This document shows, in pieces, positions 1 to 10,196 of a DNA stretch of 64,000 nucleotides. Position numbers and translations under genes: made by a program. Location: the NCBI GenBank assembly GCA_027605045.1, contig JAQFWX010000043.1, positions 248,001 through 312,000 on the forward strand, read 5' to 3'. Numbering within the stretch: the stretch's first letter is position 1; each line of letters begins with the position of its first letter. This stretch comes from Phallus indusiatus (Eukaryota; Basidiomycota; Agaricomycetes; Phallales; Phallaceae). The notes beneath the pieces are model-generated. The model made no database searches. It was given only the letters and a program-made list of their open reading frames with translations, and was not told where the DNA came from.

Positions 1-50
1 TTTTTTTTTCCGTTTTCTCCCCTAAATGCTAGCTCTTATCTTAATCTTAG

Positions 51-364
51 GTACTACTAACGACAGAATCATCAACGGACCGAAGGATATTTGGAGCAAC
101 TGGCCCTCTTTGAAGAAAGCTGGCTTCAAAACTATCGATGCCATTCTCCCTCATCCAACAAACAGTGATCTAGCTTACTTCTTTTCTGGGGACCGGTATG
201 CTCTTATCAACGTTGCTCCAGGTGAGAGAATCGATAAAACATAAATAAAACATGAATATACATTGCTCATATTCATCTCAGGCACGACGGACGACTACAT
301 TGTCAATGGTCCAAAGTATGTTCGTACAGAGTGGCCATCCCTCCATCGAGCAAGCTTTTATTAA
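51..364 (+). CDS. Hemopexin-repeat (PA2-like) protein, 3' end only
   Basis: This is the 3' end of a gene whose start lies left of the window. Two exons are visible, 51-221 and 282-364, with TAA at 362-364. An acceptor AG ends at 50 and the intron 222-281 is GTGAGA...CAG. The encoded text has hemopexin-like signatures: AYFFSGDRYALINV, then GTTNDRIINGPK and GTTDDYIVNGPK, each followed by a W-PSL segment. Ending just after the last W-PSL block resembles pea albumin PA2 and fungal hemopexin-fold proteins, small beta-propellers with lectin or ligand-binding roles. Exon 51-221 is 171 nt, phase 1 at both ends, and encodes exactly one repeat unit. The true function is unknown. Confidence 0.7.
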
Positions 365-865
365 ATAGATGAATACATATGGTTGAATTGTCTTCCCATT
401 GGACGAGTTGTCTGTCTCAACCAATCCTTTCTCGTTACCCTATTTTTTGTTTGCCCACGCCCGGCCATAAATATAAAAACACATTATGTATGCCCCCCTT
501 TTTTTCTCAGCATCGAATATATATGAATTTTACAACTTTTTATTCCCCCTGCTCACTCAATTCTTTAACTCACGAATCTCAACATTACCCGAGACTCAAG
601 AGTAAATGCTCAATTTATACTTTTATGGTTTTTCTCAGATGAGTTATACTACTCTTGAGCACTCCTTAGAATGTCTATCATAAGGAGACAGTCCGACGTT
701 CGTCAATTGAAGATTGAAGATTGAAGAGGTGAGAAATTACTATATTTGTCTTATCGGTAAATTAACATAGAAGAGGAAAATTCAGCGTGAGCCACGCTGA
801 GAACAGATATTAATAGCGTGAGTAGAAAGAATTCCTATACTAGTACAAGCGTACTTAATTATACT
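365..865. other. Intergenic, no gene seen
   Basis: AT-rich spacer between the hemopexin-repeat gene and the first methyltransferase gene, which converge here. Short open frames such as 379-642 have no recognisable motif and low-complexity composition, so they are treated as chance. Confidence 0.5.
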
Positions 866-1655
866 TTAGTAAATGCCTGGGAAGTATCGGTATGGGACCC
901 GCTTCACATAATCATCCCATGACTCCCCGAAATGAGCTTGAAGGTTTCTTTCCTCCACGGGAACACGTCGCATTATACAAATGCAAATGAAAGCTCCAGT
1001 GGAAAGCCACAATGCTAAAATGAATCTCACAAGCAAGGACGAAGATGTCCATCCGCATGTAATGGCAGGGTTTTGGGAACTGAAGGCCCAAAGAGTAGCA
1101 CCGGTATAAATGATATAACCACCGGTGTAACTCGGGTGTCGTACAATCCCGTAAGGACCAACATCGACGACTGTGTGGTTTGAGCGAATGGTGACGGTAA
1201 AAGTAAAAAGTTTCCCCAGTGTTTTGAAACATAACAATCGAAGAGAAGTGCCGCCTGAGATTAGGAGGAAGATGCTCCAGAATAAAGGCGACAAATGGTA
1301 GAGTTCATTGTCATCTCGTGAGCATATATCCGCAAATCTAAAAGGCCTCGAAAGCGAAGATGACCATGGTATAATTCCTAATAGTATGACGCAGGCTTGA
1401 ATAAAACTAGGAATAAGAATAGCAGGCTATTGACACTCAAATGTTAGAACTATGGAAAGAAGTTATCTCTAGATAATTAATGCGACTTACCATAGCCCCA
1501 TACTTCATCAGTGGGTGAATGTACCTGTTCGTGAAGGTATTTTCTTCGATTTTGTCGGAAGATATTTCTTTGTTCGGGGGAGTGAATGCTTTTTTAGTCA
1601 ACACGAACATGGTCGACAGCATGACTAGCTTGAGCGCCACTGTACTTGACAGCAT
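866..1655 (-). CDS. ICMT/Ste14-like methyltransferase, array copy 1
   Basis: Two exons: 1491-1655 (55 codons, ATG at 1653-1655) and 866-1426 (186 codons plus TAA). They are joined across a 64-nt GTAAGT...TAG intron in phase 0, giving 241 aa. The C-terminal half carries the isoprenylcysteine carboxyl methyltransferase pattern: FTFTVTIRSNHTVVDVGPYG, then RHPSYTGG, SSQNPAITCGW, VEERNLQAHFGESWDDY and RVPYRYFPGIY. In the family, RHPxYxG and EExxLxxxFG...Y belong to the S-adenosylmethionine/substrate site of this polytopic ER enzyme, which methylates prenylated C-terminal cysteines. About five hydrophobic segments are visible. The actual substrate is unknown; it could be prenyl-cysteine or a small molecule or lipid. 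It is the leftmost copy of the array. Confidence 0.88.
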
Positions 1656-2889
1656 TTTGAAAAAGCGGGGACAAGATACGAGGGATATCGATGAGGGGGT
1701 ACCTCTTTCTCAAACACTACCATCGTTTTAGCATGACCTAAATACGAGTCAATCTGGTCGTGTTTCGCCATATTCTAATTGACTATCGCCGTCCAGAAAC
1801 CAAGTCTGACAATTCAGACTGAGCGCCAGTATAAGTTTCAATAAACTTGTTGAAATGCGAGTAACCGCCAGCGAAAGTATCGGACACCACACTTATAGGG
1901 CGGATGAACGCAGACATGCCAACTACTCAATTCAAATGTTCTGTGCATATATATTTAGTTTAGTACGTTTGGGAATATCTTATACGGCTAGATTTTGGTT
2001 ATTCTCGCCCAGGAAGCCATTGTTTGTGTTTCAAGTTTTTCAGAATAGAGCGTATGTAAATGTTAGTTAGTATAGAAACTACATACCTCTGACTTGGGGG
2101 GAGGCACTAGTAGTATGAACCCACGAACAGCTAGGAACTCGTTCATGCAGTAAAAGAGACGACGCTTCTGCAGTGTGCACCATACTACTTTCAAATTCTC
2201 GCCCCATCAAAACCACGTTAATACCGACGTGAAATATTATTCCGGTTATATTCAAAAGATCAGGTGAGCCGACGCTGAGCGCTGAGCGCTGAACTCTCAA
2301 CCAAGATCAAATGTTTTTCTGAAGTTCTGCGAATTCTGCAGATTAGCCCGATTCGTTTGTCGTACAAACCGCAGAAGTGACAGTGGGTTCTTAGAAAAGA
2401 CCCTCTTTCTCCGGCTCAATATTTCACATGCAAGTAAGCATTAGGTGATATCGTACGGATTTCTATCGGAGTCCGATAGACTTTAAACGGCAGCACGAAC
2501 CGCAGATATCGGACTTCTCATGTTCGACGCCTGCTTCTCGCCTTGATAGGTACAACGAAATGTAAGAAATGACGTTGTTCCAGAAATCTACAATTTTATA
2601 CGCACACCAATCAAATCGCGTTGGCTTCGTGAACATTCAATTCCTTTAAATCGTTTGACCATCAAAGAGAAAACTTTGGCGTAGGTCTGGCCTTTTGTAC
2701 AATAATTGATTGGCATTGGCGTAACATACCTTTAATTACTCATGCCAAAGATATGATGGGTCGGACGATTGTATTTACTATACTATGCAATGAGCGGATA
2801 ACTTCCCGGAGGAACGGCTGATAGAAAGGAATGTTATATATACCATTTTAAATTGAACATGTACTATATACACATGTATCGGCCTCTCA
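1656..2889. other. Intergenic spacer between ICMT copies 1 and 2
   Basis: About 1.2 kb that includes the promoter of copy 1. Open frames at 1855-2070 (+) and 2079-2300 (-) show no motif. A short GCTGAGC-type tandem repeat lies near 2270-2292. Nothing else is supported. Confidence 0.45.
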
Positions 2890-3647
2890 TCAATAGACTC
2901 CGGGAATGTATCGATAAGGAACCCGCTTCACATAATCATCCCATGCTTGTCCGAAATGGACCCGTAAATTTTCCTCCTCATATGGGATGCGACGCACTAT
3001 ATTAAAATTAAATAACACCGAGAGAAATGCCCATAACGCCATGAAGAACTTGACGGGTAAAGACGATGCAGCCCATCCGCAAGTAACAGCTGGACTTTGA
3101 GAGCTGAAAACCAGAAGAGCCGCTCCAGCATACGCGATAAAGCCGCCGGTGTAAGCTGGATGTCGTACGATTCCGTAAGGACCGATATCAACGATTTTGT
3201 GGTTTGAGCGAATGGTGACTTTAAAAGTGAAGAACTTTCCCAGTGTCTTAAAGCATAATACGCGAAGATAGCTTCCGCCAGCGACCAAGAGGAAAATGCC
3301 ACAAAATAAAGGTGACAAGCGTTCTAATTCACGATCCATGTCTTGAGGGCAAATATCCATGGAGAAGTTTGAGTGTAAAGGTGTTCTCATCAATATGACG
3401 AAGCTTAAAATGAAACTGGGCAATAACAGAGTAGGCTGTTTGGCATGATGAATCTAAACTTAGATGACAAGAGACAGAAGTAACGCACTATGACTATCAG
3501 TTTCGTCAATGTATGAATATTTTTTGTGAAGATGCTTTTCTCGATTTTATCCGTAGACGTTTCTTTATTAGGCGCGATGCACGCCCTCAGAGTCAATCCT
3601 TCCATGTAGAACAGGAGGGCTAGCTTTGGAGCCAAATTGTACGACAT
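2890..3647 (-). CDS. ICMT/Ste14-like methyltransferase, array copy 2
   Basis: Exon 1 is 3489-3647 (53 codons, ATG at 3645-3647). Exon 2 is 2890-3435 (181 codons plus TGA). They are joined in phase 0 (donor GTGCGT, acceptor ACAG), giving 234 aa. The motif set matches copy 1: FKVTIRSNHKIVDIGPYG, RHPAYTGG, SSQSPAVTCGW, YEEENLRVHFGQAWDDY, RVPYRYIPGVY. The N-terminal exon encodes a hydrophobic start followed by the family-specific APNKETSTDKIE block. Copy 2 lacks about two residues before the IH found in copies 1 and 3. It has the same orientation as copies 1 and 3 and looks intact. The biochemical substrate is inferred only at family level. Confidence 0.88.
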
Positions 3648-4329
3648 TTTTGAGAGGATTAGAGTTGTGGGTATATAGAAGTCAGAGGCCGAGATAAACG
3701 TCGTCTCACATCTATTGCAGTTTGACTTTATACAGACGTGGTACGAGAACGTTACTTAAGTCGGATTGGTCACCGTTTTTGCCGAAGTCCGATGCATTTC
3801 CGACATGAAAGTCTGATACATACATTTTGGCGCTGGTAGTACGGTGCAGCTTGTGTGCGTAAAACTTTCAGATGTTCGCTTCTAGCAAACGGCGGACTTC
3901 CCGAAGTTCGTCTAAATGCAACTATGGACATTTAAGAACTGAAATTGCAAATACTTTCGGGACTAGACCCTATCAGGAGCGTTTCAATGCACACAATGAG
4001 ATCCAGTGGCGCATTTAGTAGTAAGGCGCTATGATTGACGAACGGTATTTGCTATCCTCGTTTTCTGTTGCTCAGTACAAATGCTGTGTGCCGTCATTTC
4101 AAAGCTCTCACTATAGTGATGATGCATGCACTCAACACAAAGCCAGTCACGGTCGGTGAAAAGATACCGTTCATATTACGAAACATAGACATGAGACGAT
4201 GTAGTATGAGGATACGAAGCATTTCAGGCTGAAGGCCTGTCAGACATTAGTGAATCTGAAGCTGGTGCATTGTCCTTTACGTACGATGTGGCGCGTCTCG
4301 AACCCGTCTGTGGACATACGCGTTGTGGT
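3648..4329. other. Intergenic spacer between ICMT copies 2 and 3
   Basis: About 0.7 kb. A TATATA stretch at 3672-3677 lies only about 25 nt upstream of the copy 2 ATG, too close to be a standard TATA box. The 4035-4232 open frame has no recognisable content. Confidence 0.45.
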
Positions 4330-5096
4330 TTAACAAACTCCAGGAATGTATCGATAAGGAACTCGTTTCGTGTAATCATTCCACGTCTGTCCGAAATGGA
4401 CTTGAAGATTTCTTTCTTCAGCAAAGACACGCTGAACTAGAGTGTACTGGAAAAACATCGCGACGAACATCCACAATGCCAAGATAAGCCTAACGCTCAA
4501 GAACGATGCCGCCCATCCGCACGTGATAGCCGGATTTTGGGAGCTGAAAACCCAAAGGGCCGTTCCTCCCCACATGGAAAAGGCACCTGTGTAACTCGGG
4601 TGTCGGACAACTCCATATGGGCCAAAATCGATGAGTTTGTGACTTGGGCGAATGGTAACTTCGAAAGTGAAAAACTTTCCGAGGGTTCTAAAACACAACA
4701 GGCGCAGGATGGAACCACCTGCGACTAGAAAGTATATGCACCAAAACAAAGGGGACAAGCGTTCCAACTCGTGATTTACGTCTCGAGGACATGCGTTTGC
4801 AAATGATCCCGAGAAGAAAGACGCAGAAGACCGTAACCTCGACAATAAAACGAAGGACAGAATGAAATGAGGTATCAAAAGAGCCGGCTATTAAAAAGAG
4901 TAAAAAACGCGAAACAAGAGGACTTCATACAATGTACCATGGTCATGTATTTTGTCATTGAATGGATATACTTATTCATGAAGGTGCTTCGTTCGATCTT
5001 GTCTGAAGACGTTTCTTTGTTAGGTGGAATACAAGCTTTGGTGGTCAAAAACGCCATAAGCCATAGTACAGCGAGTTTTAAAGTCACAGGCGGCAT
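4330..5096 (-). CDS. ICMT/Ste14-like methyltransferase, array copy 3
   Basis: Exon 1 is 4938-5096 (53 codons; start ATG at 5094-5096 in the context MPPVTLKLAVLW). Exon 2 is 4330-4887 (185 codons plus TAA). They are joined in phase 0 with an unusual GTACAT donor and a TAG acceptor, giving 238 aa. Motifs are FEVTIRPSHKLIDFGPYG, RHPSYTGA, SSQNPAITCGW, AEERNLQVHFGQTWNDY, RVPYRYIPGVC. The N-terminal IPPNKETSSDKIE block is present. The first exon's frame stays open upstream but without an earlier ATG, so 5096 is the natural start. A TTTATTTA element lies about 85 nt upstream. Same orientation as copies 1 and 2. Confidence 0.88.
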
Positions 5097-5587
5097 TGAA
5101 AAATGTTCGAGGTCGAGAGTATATGATGAGGGGAGCGGACGGAATGGGGAAAACCTATCAGGGATTGTTGAGTCAGGCCTTAAATAAACCGCGATACGAT
5201 AATAAGCGTCCCATGAGAGTCCACAACGGGCCCCACACCGCGTTCTTCCCTGAGCTGAACCATTATGCAATGTACGTTACGCGTCATCGTCGTTGGCAAC
5301 CTTTGCATTTGAGTCACTTGGAATATTTTTCGGCAATGAAAAATCGTGGCTTACACACGCGAAGAAAATGTCGGCGAACTCGGTGGTAACCGTCAACAAA
5401 ACCACTACTGATACCAGTCCACCTCAGTCCACCCGTTCTTCCGATTATCTCCTTCAGGATATACTCGCCGAGGCTGAACTCTGTCATTGGTATTGAATGA
5501 CCTATGTAGACGCGCGCTTACCAAATTAGAATTGCGACACAATCACGACGCTGTCACTGTGTCACACATCCAAATATGTAAACCGCG
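5097..5587. other. Upstream region of ICMT copy 3, no gene seen
   Basis: This holds the copy 3 promoter, with a TATA-like TTTATTTA (read on the minus strand) at 5181-5188. Short frames at 5096-5496 carry no motif. It ends at the target duplication of the hAT element. Confidence 0.45.
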
Positions 5588-5595
5588 TTGTTGGG
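5588..5595. repeat. 8-bp target-site duplication, left (TTGTTGGG)
   Basis: TTGTTGGG directly precedes the element end TAGGGG. An identical TTGTTGGG follows the other end at 6800-6807. An 8-bp duplication is the hallmark of hAT-superfamily insertion. Confidence 0.9.
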
Positions 5596-6799
5596 TAGGG
5601 GTCGGCACCGTGCCCGTATAACCCGTATTACGGCGCCGTATCCGTTACGAACGAGGGTGTCAGTGATTCACCCGTATGCCGAACGAGGACTTTGGGTATA
5701 CGGATACGGCCGTACCGTTAACGGCCGTATACACGTATATACGGGTTATACGTGGATAGCTTATGTCATGCGTGTTGTGCTGTTACAGGCCTGACGCGGC
5801 CTGACGTTTTACAGCAAAATCTGTAGACCTAGCAACATATTTGGGCTCTCGATCTCTCCGCTCCTCTCTTCTTATGTCCGCCGTTCAAAAAAATAACTCC
5901 GCATGATCTTTTTCACGCAGTGAAAACGCCGAAAAAATAGGATGTCATATGTACTTATATCGGTACGTAGTTTTTTTTTCACTTTCACAACCCCCCAAGT
6001 CTTCTAAATACATGGTACTCTACCAGGATGACTGTCGCTGCAAAGTCTGGTAGGCACACATTATCAGCTACCCATTCTCTAATCAATTTATGATCCTAGG
6101 TGTCAGCACTGATGCATCTCGCCCACGGCACGCTCTCCAACCAAATCGCCAGCAGCTTCTTCGTGAATCGAAGCGGCACATTGGCTTCACCTGAGAAACT
6201 CAATTCACTGCTCGCTATGGTCACCAATACTCTGAGGATCAGGATGAGCTTGAAGAATATTTTCGTACCCCACCCGAGAAAAACTGGGATGGATGTGATC
6301 CGGTCAAATGGTGGGGAGCTAGACAAGCCCAGTTCCCCAACTTGTGCCGTATTGCCCGTCATATTATGACTATTCCAGGTATGTCTGTTTGCTTCTTTTC
6401 GCTTCAACCTCACTTCCTGCCAATTTTTTAAGCTCAGCAGTTGCTGTAGAACGAATTTTCTCTGGTGGCCGTGACACAATCTCCCTTCGCAGAGCTAGTC
6501 TTAGACCTGATACCATTCGGACCTTGATGCTGGTCAAGCAGAAGCTCAAACTAGCTCGCAATTCAGTTGAGGATATTATACAATACTAGTAGACATCATG
6601 ACATATTAAATATACTGCGTTTACATCGTTTTTATGATTCCGTATCCGTATGGACCCGTATTACGGTGAATACGGTACGTATCCGTTCCGATGGAGCTCT
6701 AGCTAGGTGATTATACGGTACGGATACGGCACGGCTATGTCTGTATTCTATCCGTATAATATACGGCCGTAGCCGTATACGGTACGGTGCCGACCCCTA
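5596..6799. mobile_element. hAT-superfamily DNA transposon, decayed, 1204 bp
   Basis: The element begins TAGGGGTCGGCACCGT (5596-5611) and ends with the exact reverse complement (6784-6799). These are 16-bp perfect terminal inverted repeats, flanked by the 8-bp duplication TTGTTGGG. Both subterminal regions (about 5610-5760 and 6640-6785) are packed with CGTAT/ATACGG-type motifs in both orientations, as expected for transposase-binding repeats of hAT elements. The interior keeps only the last third of a transposase, including the hAT C-terminal dimerisation domain, with a stop codon, so the copy cannot move on its own. It lies between methyltransferase copies 3 and 4, so it entered after or during expansion of the array. 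The perfect TSD suggests the insertion is not very old. Confidence 0.88.
6100..6589 (+). pseudogene. Remnant hAT transposase C-terminus
   Basis: The frame through about 6230-6378 encodes YSEDQDELEEYFRTPPEKNW followed by a DPVKWWG block and a segment ending IARHIMTIP. A probable intron (GTATGT at about 6378 to CAG at about 6440) follows. It continues with AVAVERIFSGGRDTISLRR and SLRPDTIRTLMLVK, ending at TAG 6587-6589. The W-W block and the S-x-x-x-ERxFSxxG block are the conserved hAT dimerisation signature. A TGA interrupts the same frame near 6204, and nothing resembling the N-terminal BED finger or the catalytic core is present. It is a truncated, non-functional transposase. Confidence 0.8.
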
Positions 6800-6807
6800 T
6801 TGTTGGG
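6800..6807. repeat. 8-bp target-site duplication, right (TTGTTGGG)
   Basis: Exact copy of 5588-5595 immediately outside the right terminal repeat of the hAT element. Confidence 0.9.
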
Positions 6808-8191
6808 TAACTGGTGTGATTCTAAAAAATCTTCCTTGGCTCCACGGCAAAACAATATTATTTACAAGTACACGTGGTCGTTTACTTTGGACCAGCACCC
6901 GAGATCATTCATTCGCATTACTACGGGGCGGATGTACAGTGCTTCCTTTGAAACTTAAATTCTTTTCCGAGTCACGAATGGCAACTGAAGAAACATAAAT
7001 AAACTCTTTTGACCTACCTATCCTATTCTTGGATCGACAGTTTCTGCAATCTGGTGCGGATGAAGTACGTTTTAAAAAAGCTGCGATAAATTCTCTCGAA
7101 CTTTGATGGTGCGTGTTCAGCTGTGCCAGTGGACATGTTCTCGCTGTGTATTTACCAAGTTCCCAATATTCACCCATCTCGAATTCCCTAGAGATCACGA
7201 AAGACATGCCTTAAAGGTCTCTCTTATCGTCAGTGTCCACCGTGACGTCGCGTCATGGACTGAAAAGTGTATGGGCGTCATATTCGATGTTGCTGAAAAT
7301 GGTAGCCATTTTGCTATCCGTTCCGATCATTCTCGATCAGCGAAGATGGACAATGAAAGTCTAGAAATGGCCTTTTATGATATCCCCTTAGAGTTTGTCC
7401 GAACACACGATCGTCAATGTTGGTCCGAGTCCTGACGGAGCTGTGTACGATGCCTGCTGGTGAGCTGCTACCCTGAGGCTTTATCATTCATGCCGATGGT
7501 TTTCTTTGTACTTTCAGATCTAAAGCCCGGATATCATCACTGTGAGAAATGTTTATCAGGGCCTTAACGATGTATTCCCGTCGAGGAAAGGACCTCCGAG
7601 CCTCTACGAAAAGTGATGCAGGTTCCGCAACGATGCTTTTCAGGGACCTGTAAAAAGTACAGCCTGTCCACTCGATTTCTTTTTTTCCCTTACTTACGCT
7701 AGATTATGATTAGCAGGACAACATTCGCCGCCGCCGCAAGGTGAATTATCCTCTAATATTTTATTTAGGATAAGACTAGGCCCCGACAGATACAATTATT
7801 GATTCGAGGTAAACTCCCTTAGGTAATGTTTTAAGGAGTAGCCATCTATCCTAGTTCAACGCCGGGAGAATGAGAATAAACATCGCCAGAAAAAAAGCAG
7901 AAGATGATCATCGAGTTCAGGACCATGGTGAAGTATTTCTTGTCAAATTGGCGGCATTTACTTTCGTAATGCATCCGATCCACGTCGCAATTAAAATCAT
8001 GTCCGTCGACGTTCGCATACCGGGCAGCTAAGCCCATTTCTATTTGTCAGTTTTCATAGCATGCCCGAAATCTTTTATCGCTGTCACGGAAGTAATCTTT
8101 TCATTTACAGGATCAAAACTATGTACCACTTGAAGAACGTAACAACCGAAAGAATTCGACTGTCCATTCATCTGATCCGATGCACCTGCAG
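6808..8191. other. Spacer with orphan reading frames
   Basis: About 1.4 kb between the transposon and ICMT copy 4. The plus-strand frame 7103-7435 (110 codons) has a protein-like central stretch around HALKVSLIVSVHRDVASW and FAIRSDHSRSAKMDNESLEM. It has no recognised domain, start context or intron signals, and may be a gene fragment. Minus-strand frames at 7846-8240 overlap the copy 4 promoter and are not credited. No further structure is seen. Confidence 0.35.
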
Positions 8192-8199
8192 TATATAAA
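8192..8199 (+). promoter_or_regulatory. TATA box of ICMT copy 4
   Basis: A perfect TATATAAA lies 61 nt upstream of the copy 4 ATG (8260). Comparable TATA elements lie about 55-65 nt upstream of copies 5 and 6. Confidence 0.6.
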
Positions 8200-8259
8200 C
8201 CCCGGACAGCCACCGATCTTACAGTCATAGCCACTGGCACCGGAAGGGGTTTGCTCGTT

Positions 8260-9046
8260 ATGATTCACTTTCAATCGCAAACATTTCTCAAGCTTATTAT
8301 GCTATTGTCTATGGAGTTGCTGATTACAAAGGCATTCACTCCACCTTACAAAGGGCAGCCTTCGGATAAGATTGTCGAAAACAGTTCTATGGAAAGAAAT
8401 GTTATTTTAATAACGAAATATTTGACTATAGTACGTCATACCAGCTAACGGCTGAATATATTTCTGACCTTTCTGACTACTTGTCATATATTAGCCCTCC
8501 GTCTTGTTGCCAGGTGTTATCCAATGTTTTGTCATATTATTGAAAACCCTGCCGCACGCGTCGCTACTCCCAGAAACCATGGATATTTGCCCTCTAGATG
8601 TGAACGATGAATTACACCGCCTATCCCCTCTCTTTATTGCCATCTTCTGCATAATGATAGCTGCATCCTATCTGCGCTTGCAATGCTTCAAAGCATTAGG
8701 AGAATTCTTCACTCTTCAGGTCACAATTCGACCAAATCACAAAATCATAGATGTTGGCCCTTATGCGGTCGTGCGACACCCCAGCTACACCGGCGTTTAT
8801 TGTATGTATGCCGGTGCGGTCCTTTGGGCCTTCAGCTCTCAAAATCCAGTTATCACATGTGGCTGGGCGGGATCTCTCGTGGCGATAGTTGTTGCGGTAT
8901 TTTGGTTATCCTACCTGATTGTCAGCGGCTGCAGAGTAGCCCAACGTATACCTTATGAAGAAGAAAACCTGAAGGTTCATTTTCAACAAGACTGGGACGA
9001 TTATGCGGAAAGAGTTCGTTACAGACTTATTCCCTGGTTGCTATAA
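8260..9046 (+). CDS. ICMT/Ste14-like methyltransferase, array copy 4 (inverted, divergent)
   Basis: Exon 1 is 8260-8430 (57 codons). Exon 2 is 8495-9046 (183 codons plus TAA). They are joined in phase 0 (donor GTACGT, acceptor TAG), giving 240 aa. Motifs present are LQVTIRPNHKIIDVGPYA, RHPSYTGV, SSQNPVITCGW and YEEENLKVHFQQDWDDY. It is the only copy on the plus strand and the most divergent at the C-terminus. The usual HFG is HFQ, and the usual VPYRYIPG ending is VRYRLIPWLL. The first exon keeps the FTPP...PSDKI block in altered form (PPYKGQPSDKI). It may have a different substrate or reduced activity; no frame damage is seen. A TATA box lies 61 nt upstream. Confidence 0.87.
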
Positions 9047-10196
9047 GCGGGGGAACTATATAGGCATACTATCATTTTCATAACTACAACTCACATCTCA
9101 AATAATGCTCACATATTTACCATGACCATGAATATACGCTCTCAGTTCAAATTCAGCATCCGAGTGCAAGGTTAACAGAATGTATGGTGTGACGAGTGCT
9201 TGTTGTGATGTTCGAATTTCGAAAGCACTTTCGAACCGAGCTGAATTGGTGGGCGTTATAAGCCAGCGATCAAAACCTTCACATCGAATCCCTTTAGTCA
9301 GGCCGGGATAAATGGTATACCGTGAATAGTACTTTCTGGGGAACAACCCTGTCGTCCGTAGATGATTTCACAATTTTTAATGCTAATATCTTTAAAGACA
9401 TTCGAAGTCGTGGTACAATATGGCAAGGTCGTTCGGCTAATGTCTAGAAATCATCGAGTTATGCTTCCCACGTCCGGACTTGTGGAGATTCAAGTTTGGA
9501 GAGACAAAGGCAAAACATCGCACAACATTGCGTGTGATCGAGTAGGCGAGGCATCATTAGCAAGCTTCTATCTCGCTCAATCTGTTCCATCTGTCCCAGT
9601 TTGGAAGCTTGGGGCACTGTAGCCAAAGTGGACAAAACGAGCTTCTCACAAGCTTCTCAAAAAGAAATGTTTGTCTGGAGGTGCCCTTGGGCCCGTGAGA
9701 GTTTTTTTGCTGATGTGGCTACGATTTTCATCGCAGGAAGCAAATTCCGTTGTGTTTTTGTTTACTCGCCAGGGACTGGAATTCTGCTTCGGTATATGGT
9801 GTAGAAGGATGCGTGACGGCACGTCGGCAACACCCCGTGTGACTATCACGTGCACACAGCCAATTGTAAACCGCGACCGCGTTGTCGGTTTTGAGTTTAG
9901 TTCATCCGGCAGTAATATTTTGCTCGCCACACTTGCAGTCTACATGTTTGTTTATGACTAGCGCCAAGACCATTCACATAATGTCGTCGAACGCAGCCAC
10001 GGGACTGATGGACAGCAGTGCTTCTTTACTAGAAATGAATTCTTTCCCAGGAACGCTGTCGATAAAATTCTGAAGTTGGCAATGTTGCCGCAAAGCATAC
10101 GGCACGTGTACTTATATACACTGGAAAACCACTAGTAACAAACCGTACGTTTTCAGTTATGATATACATAGAATTAAAGTTGAACCAACAATACCT
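9047..10196. other. Spacer between convergent ICMT copies 4 and 5
   Basis: About 1.15 kb where copies 4 (+) and 5 (-) converge. Overlapping frames on both strands at 9362-9961 show no motif. The sequence has no repeats or structures I can support. Confidence 0.4.

Noticed and set aside
2267..2292. Short GCTGAGC repeat
   Set aside because: Only about three units of seven bases, with no neighbouring structure; too small to interpret.
7846..8240. Two minus-strand frames upstream of ICMT copy 4
   Set aside because: They lie over a clear TATA box and promoter of copy 4, one starts only at a non-ATG codon, they are in different frames without a credible intron, and neither has a recognisable motif.
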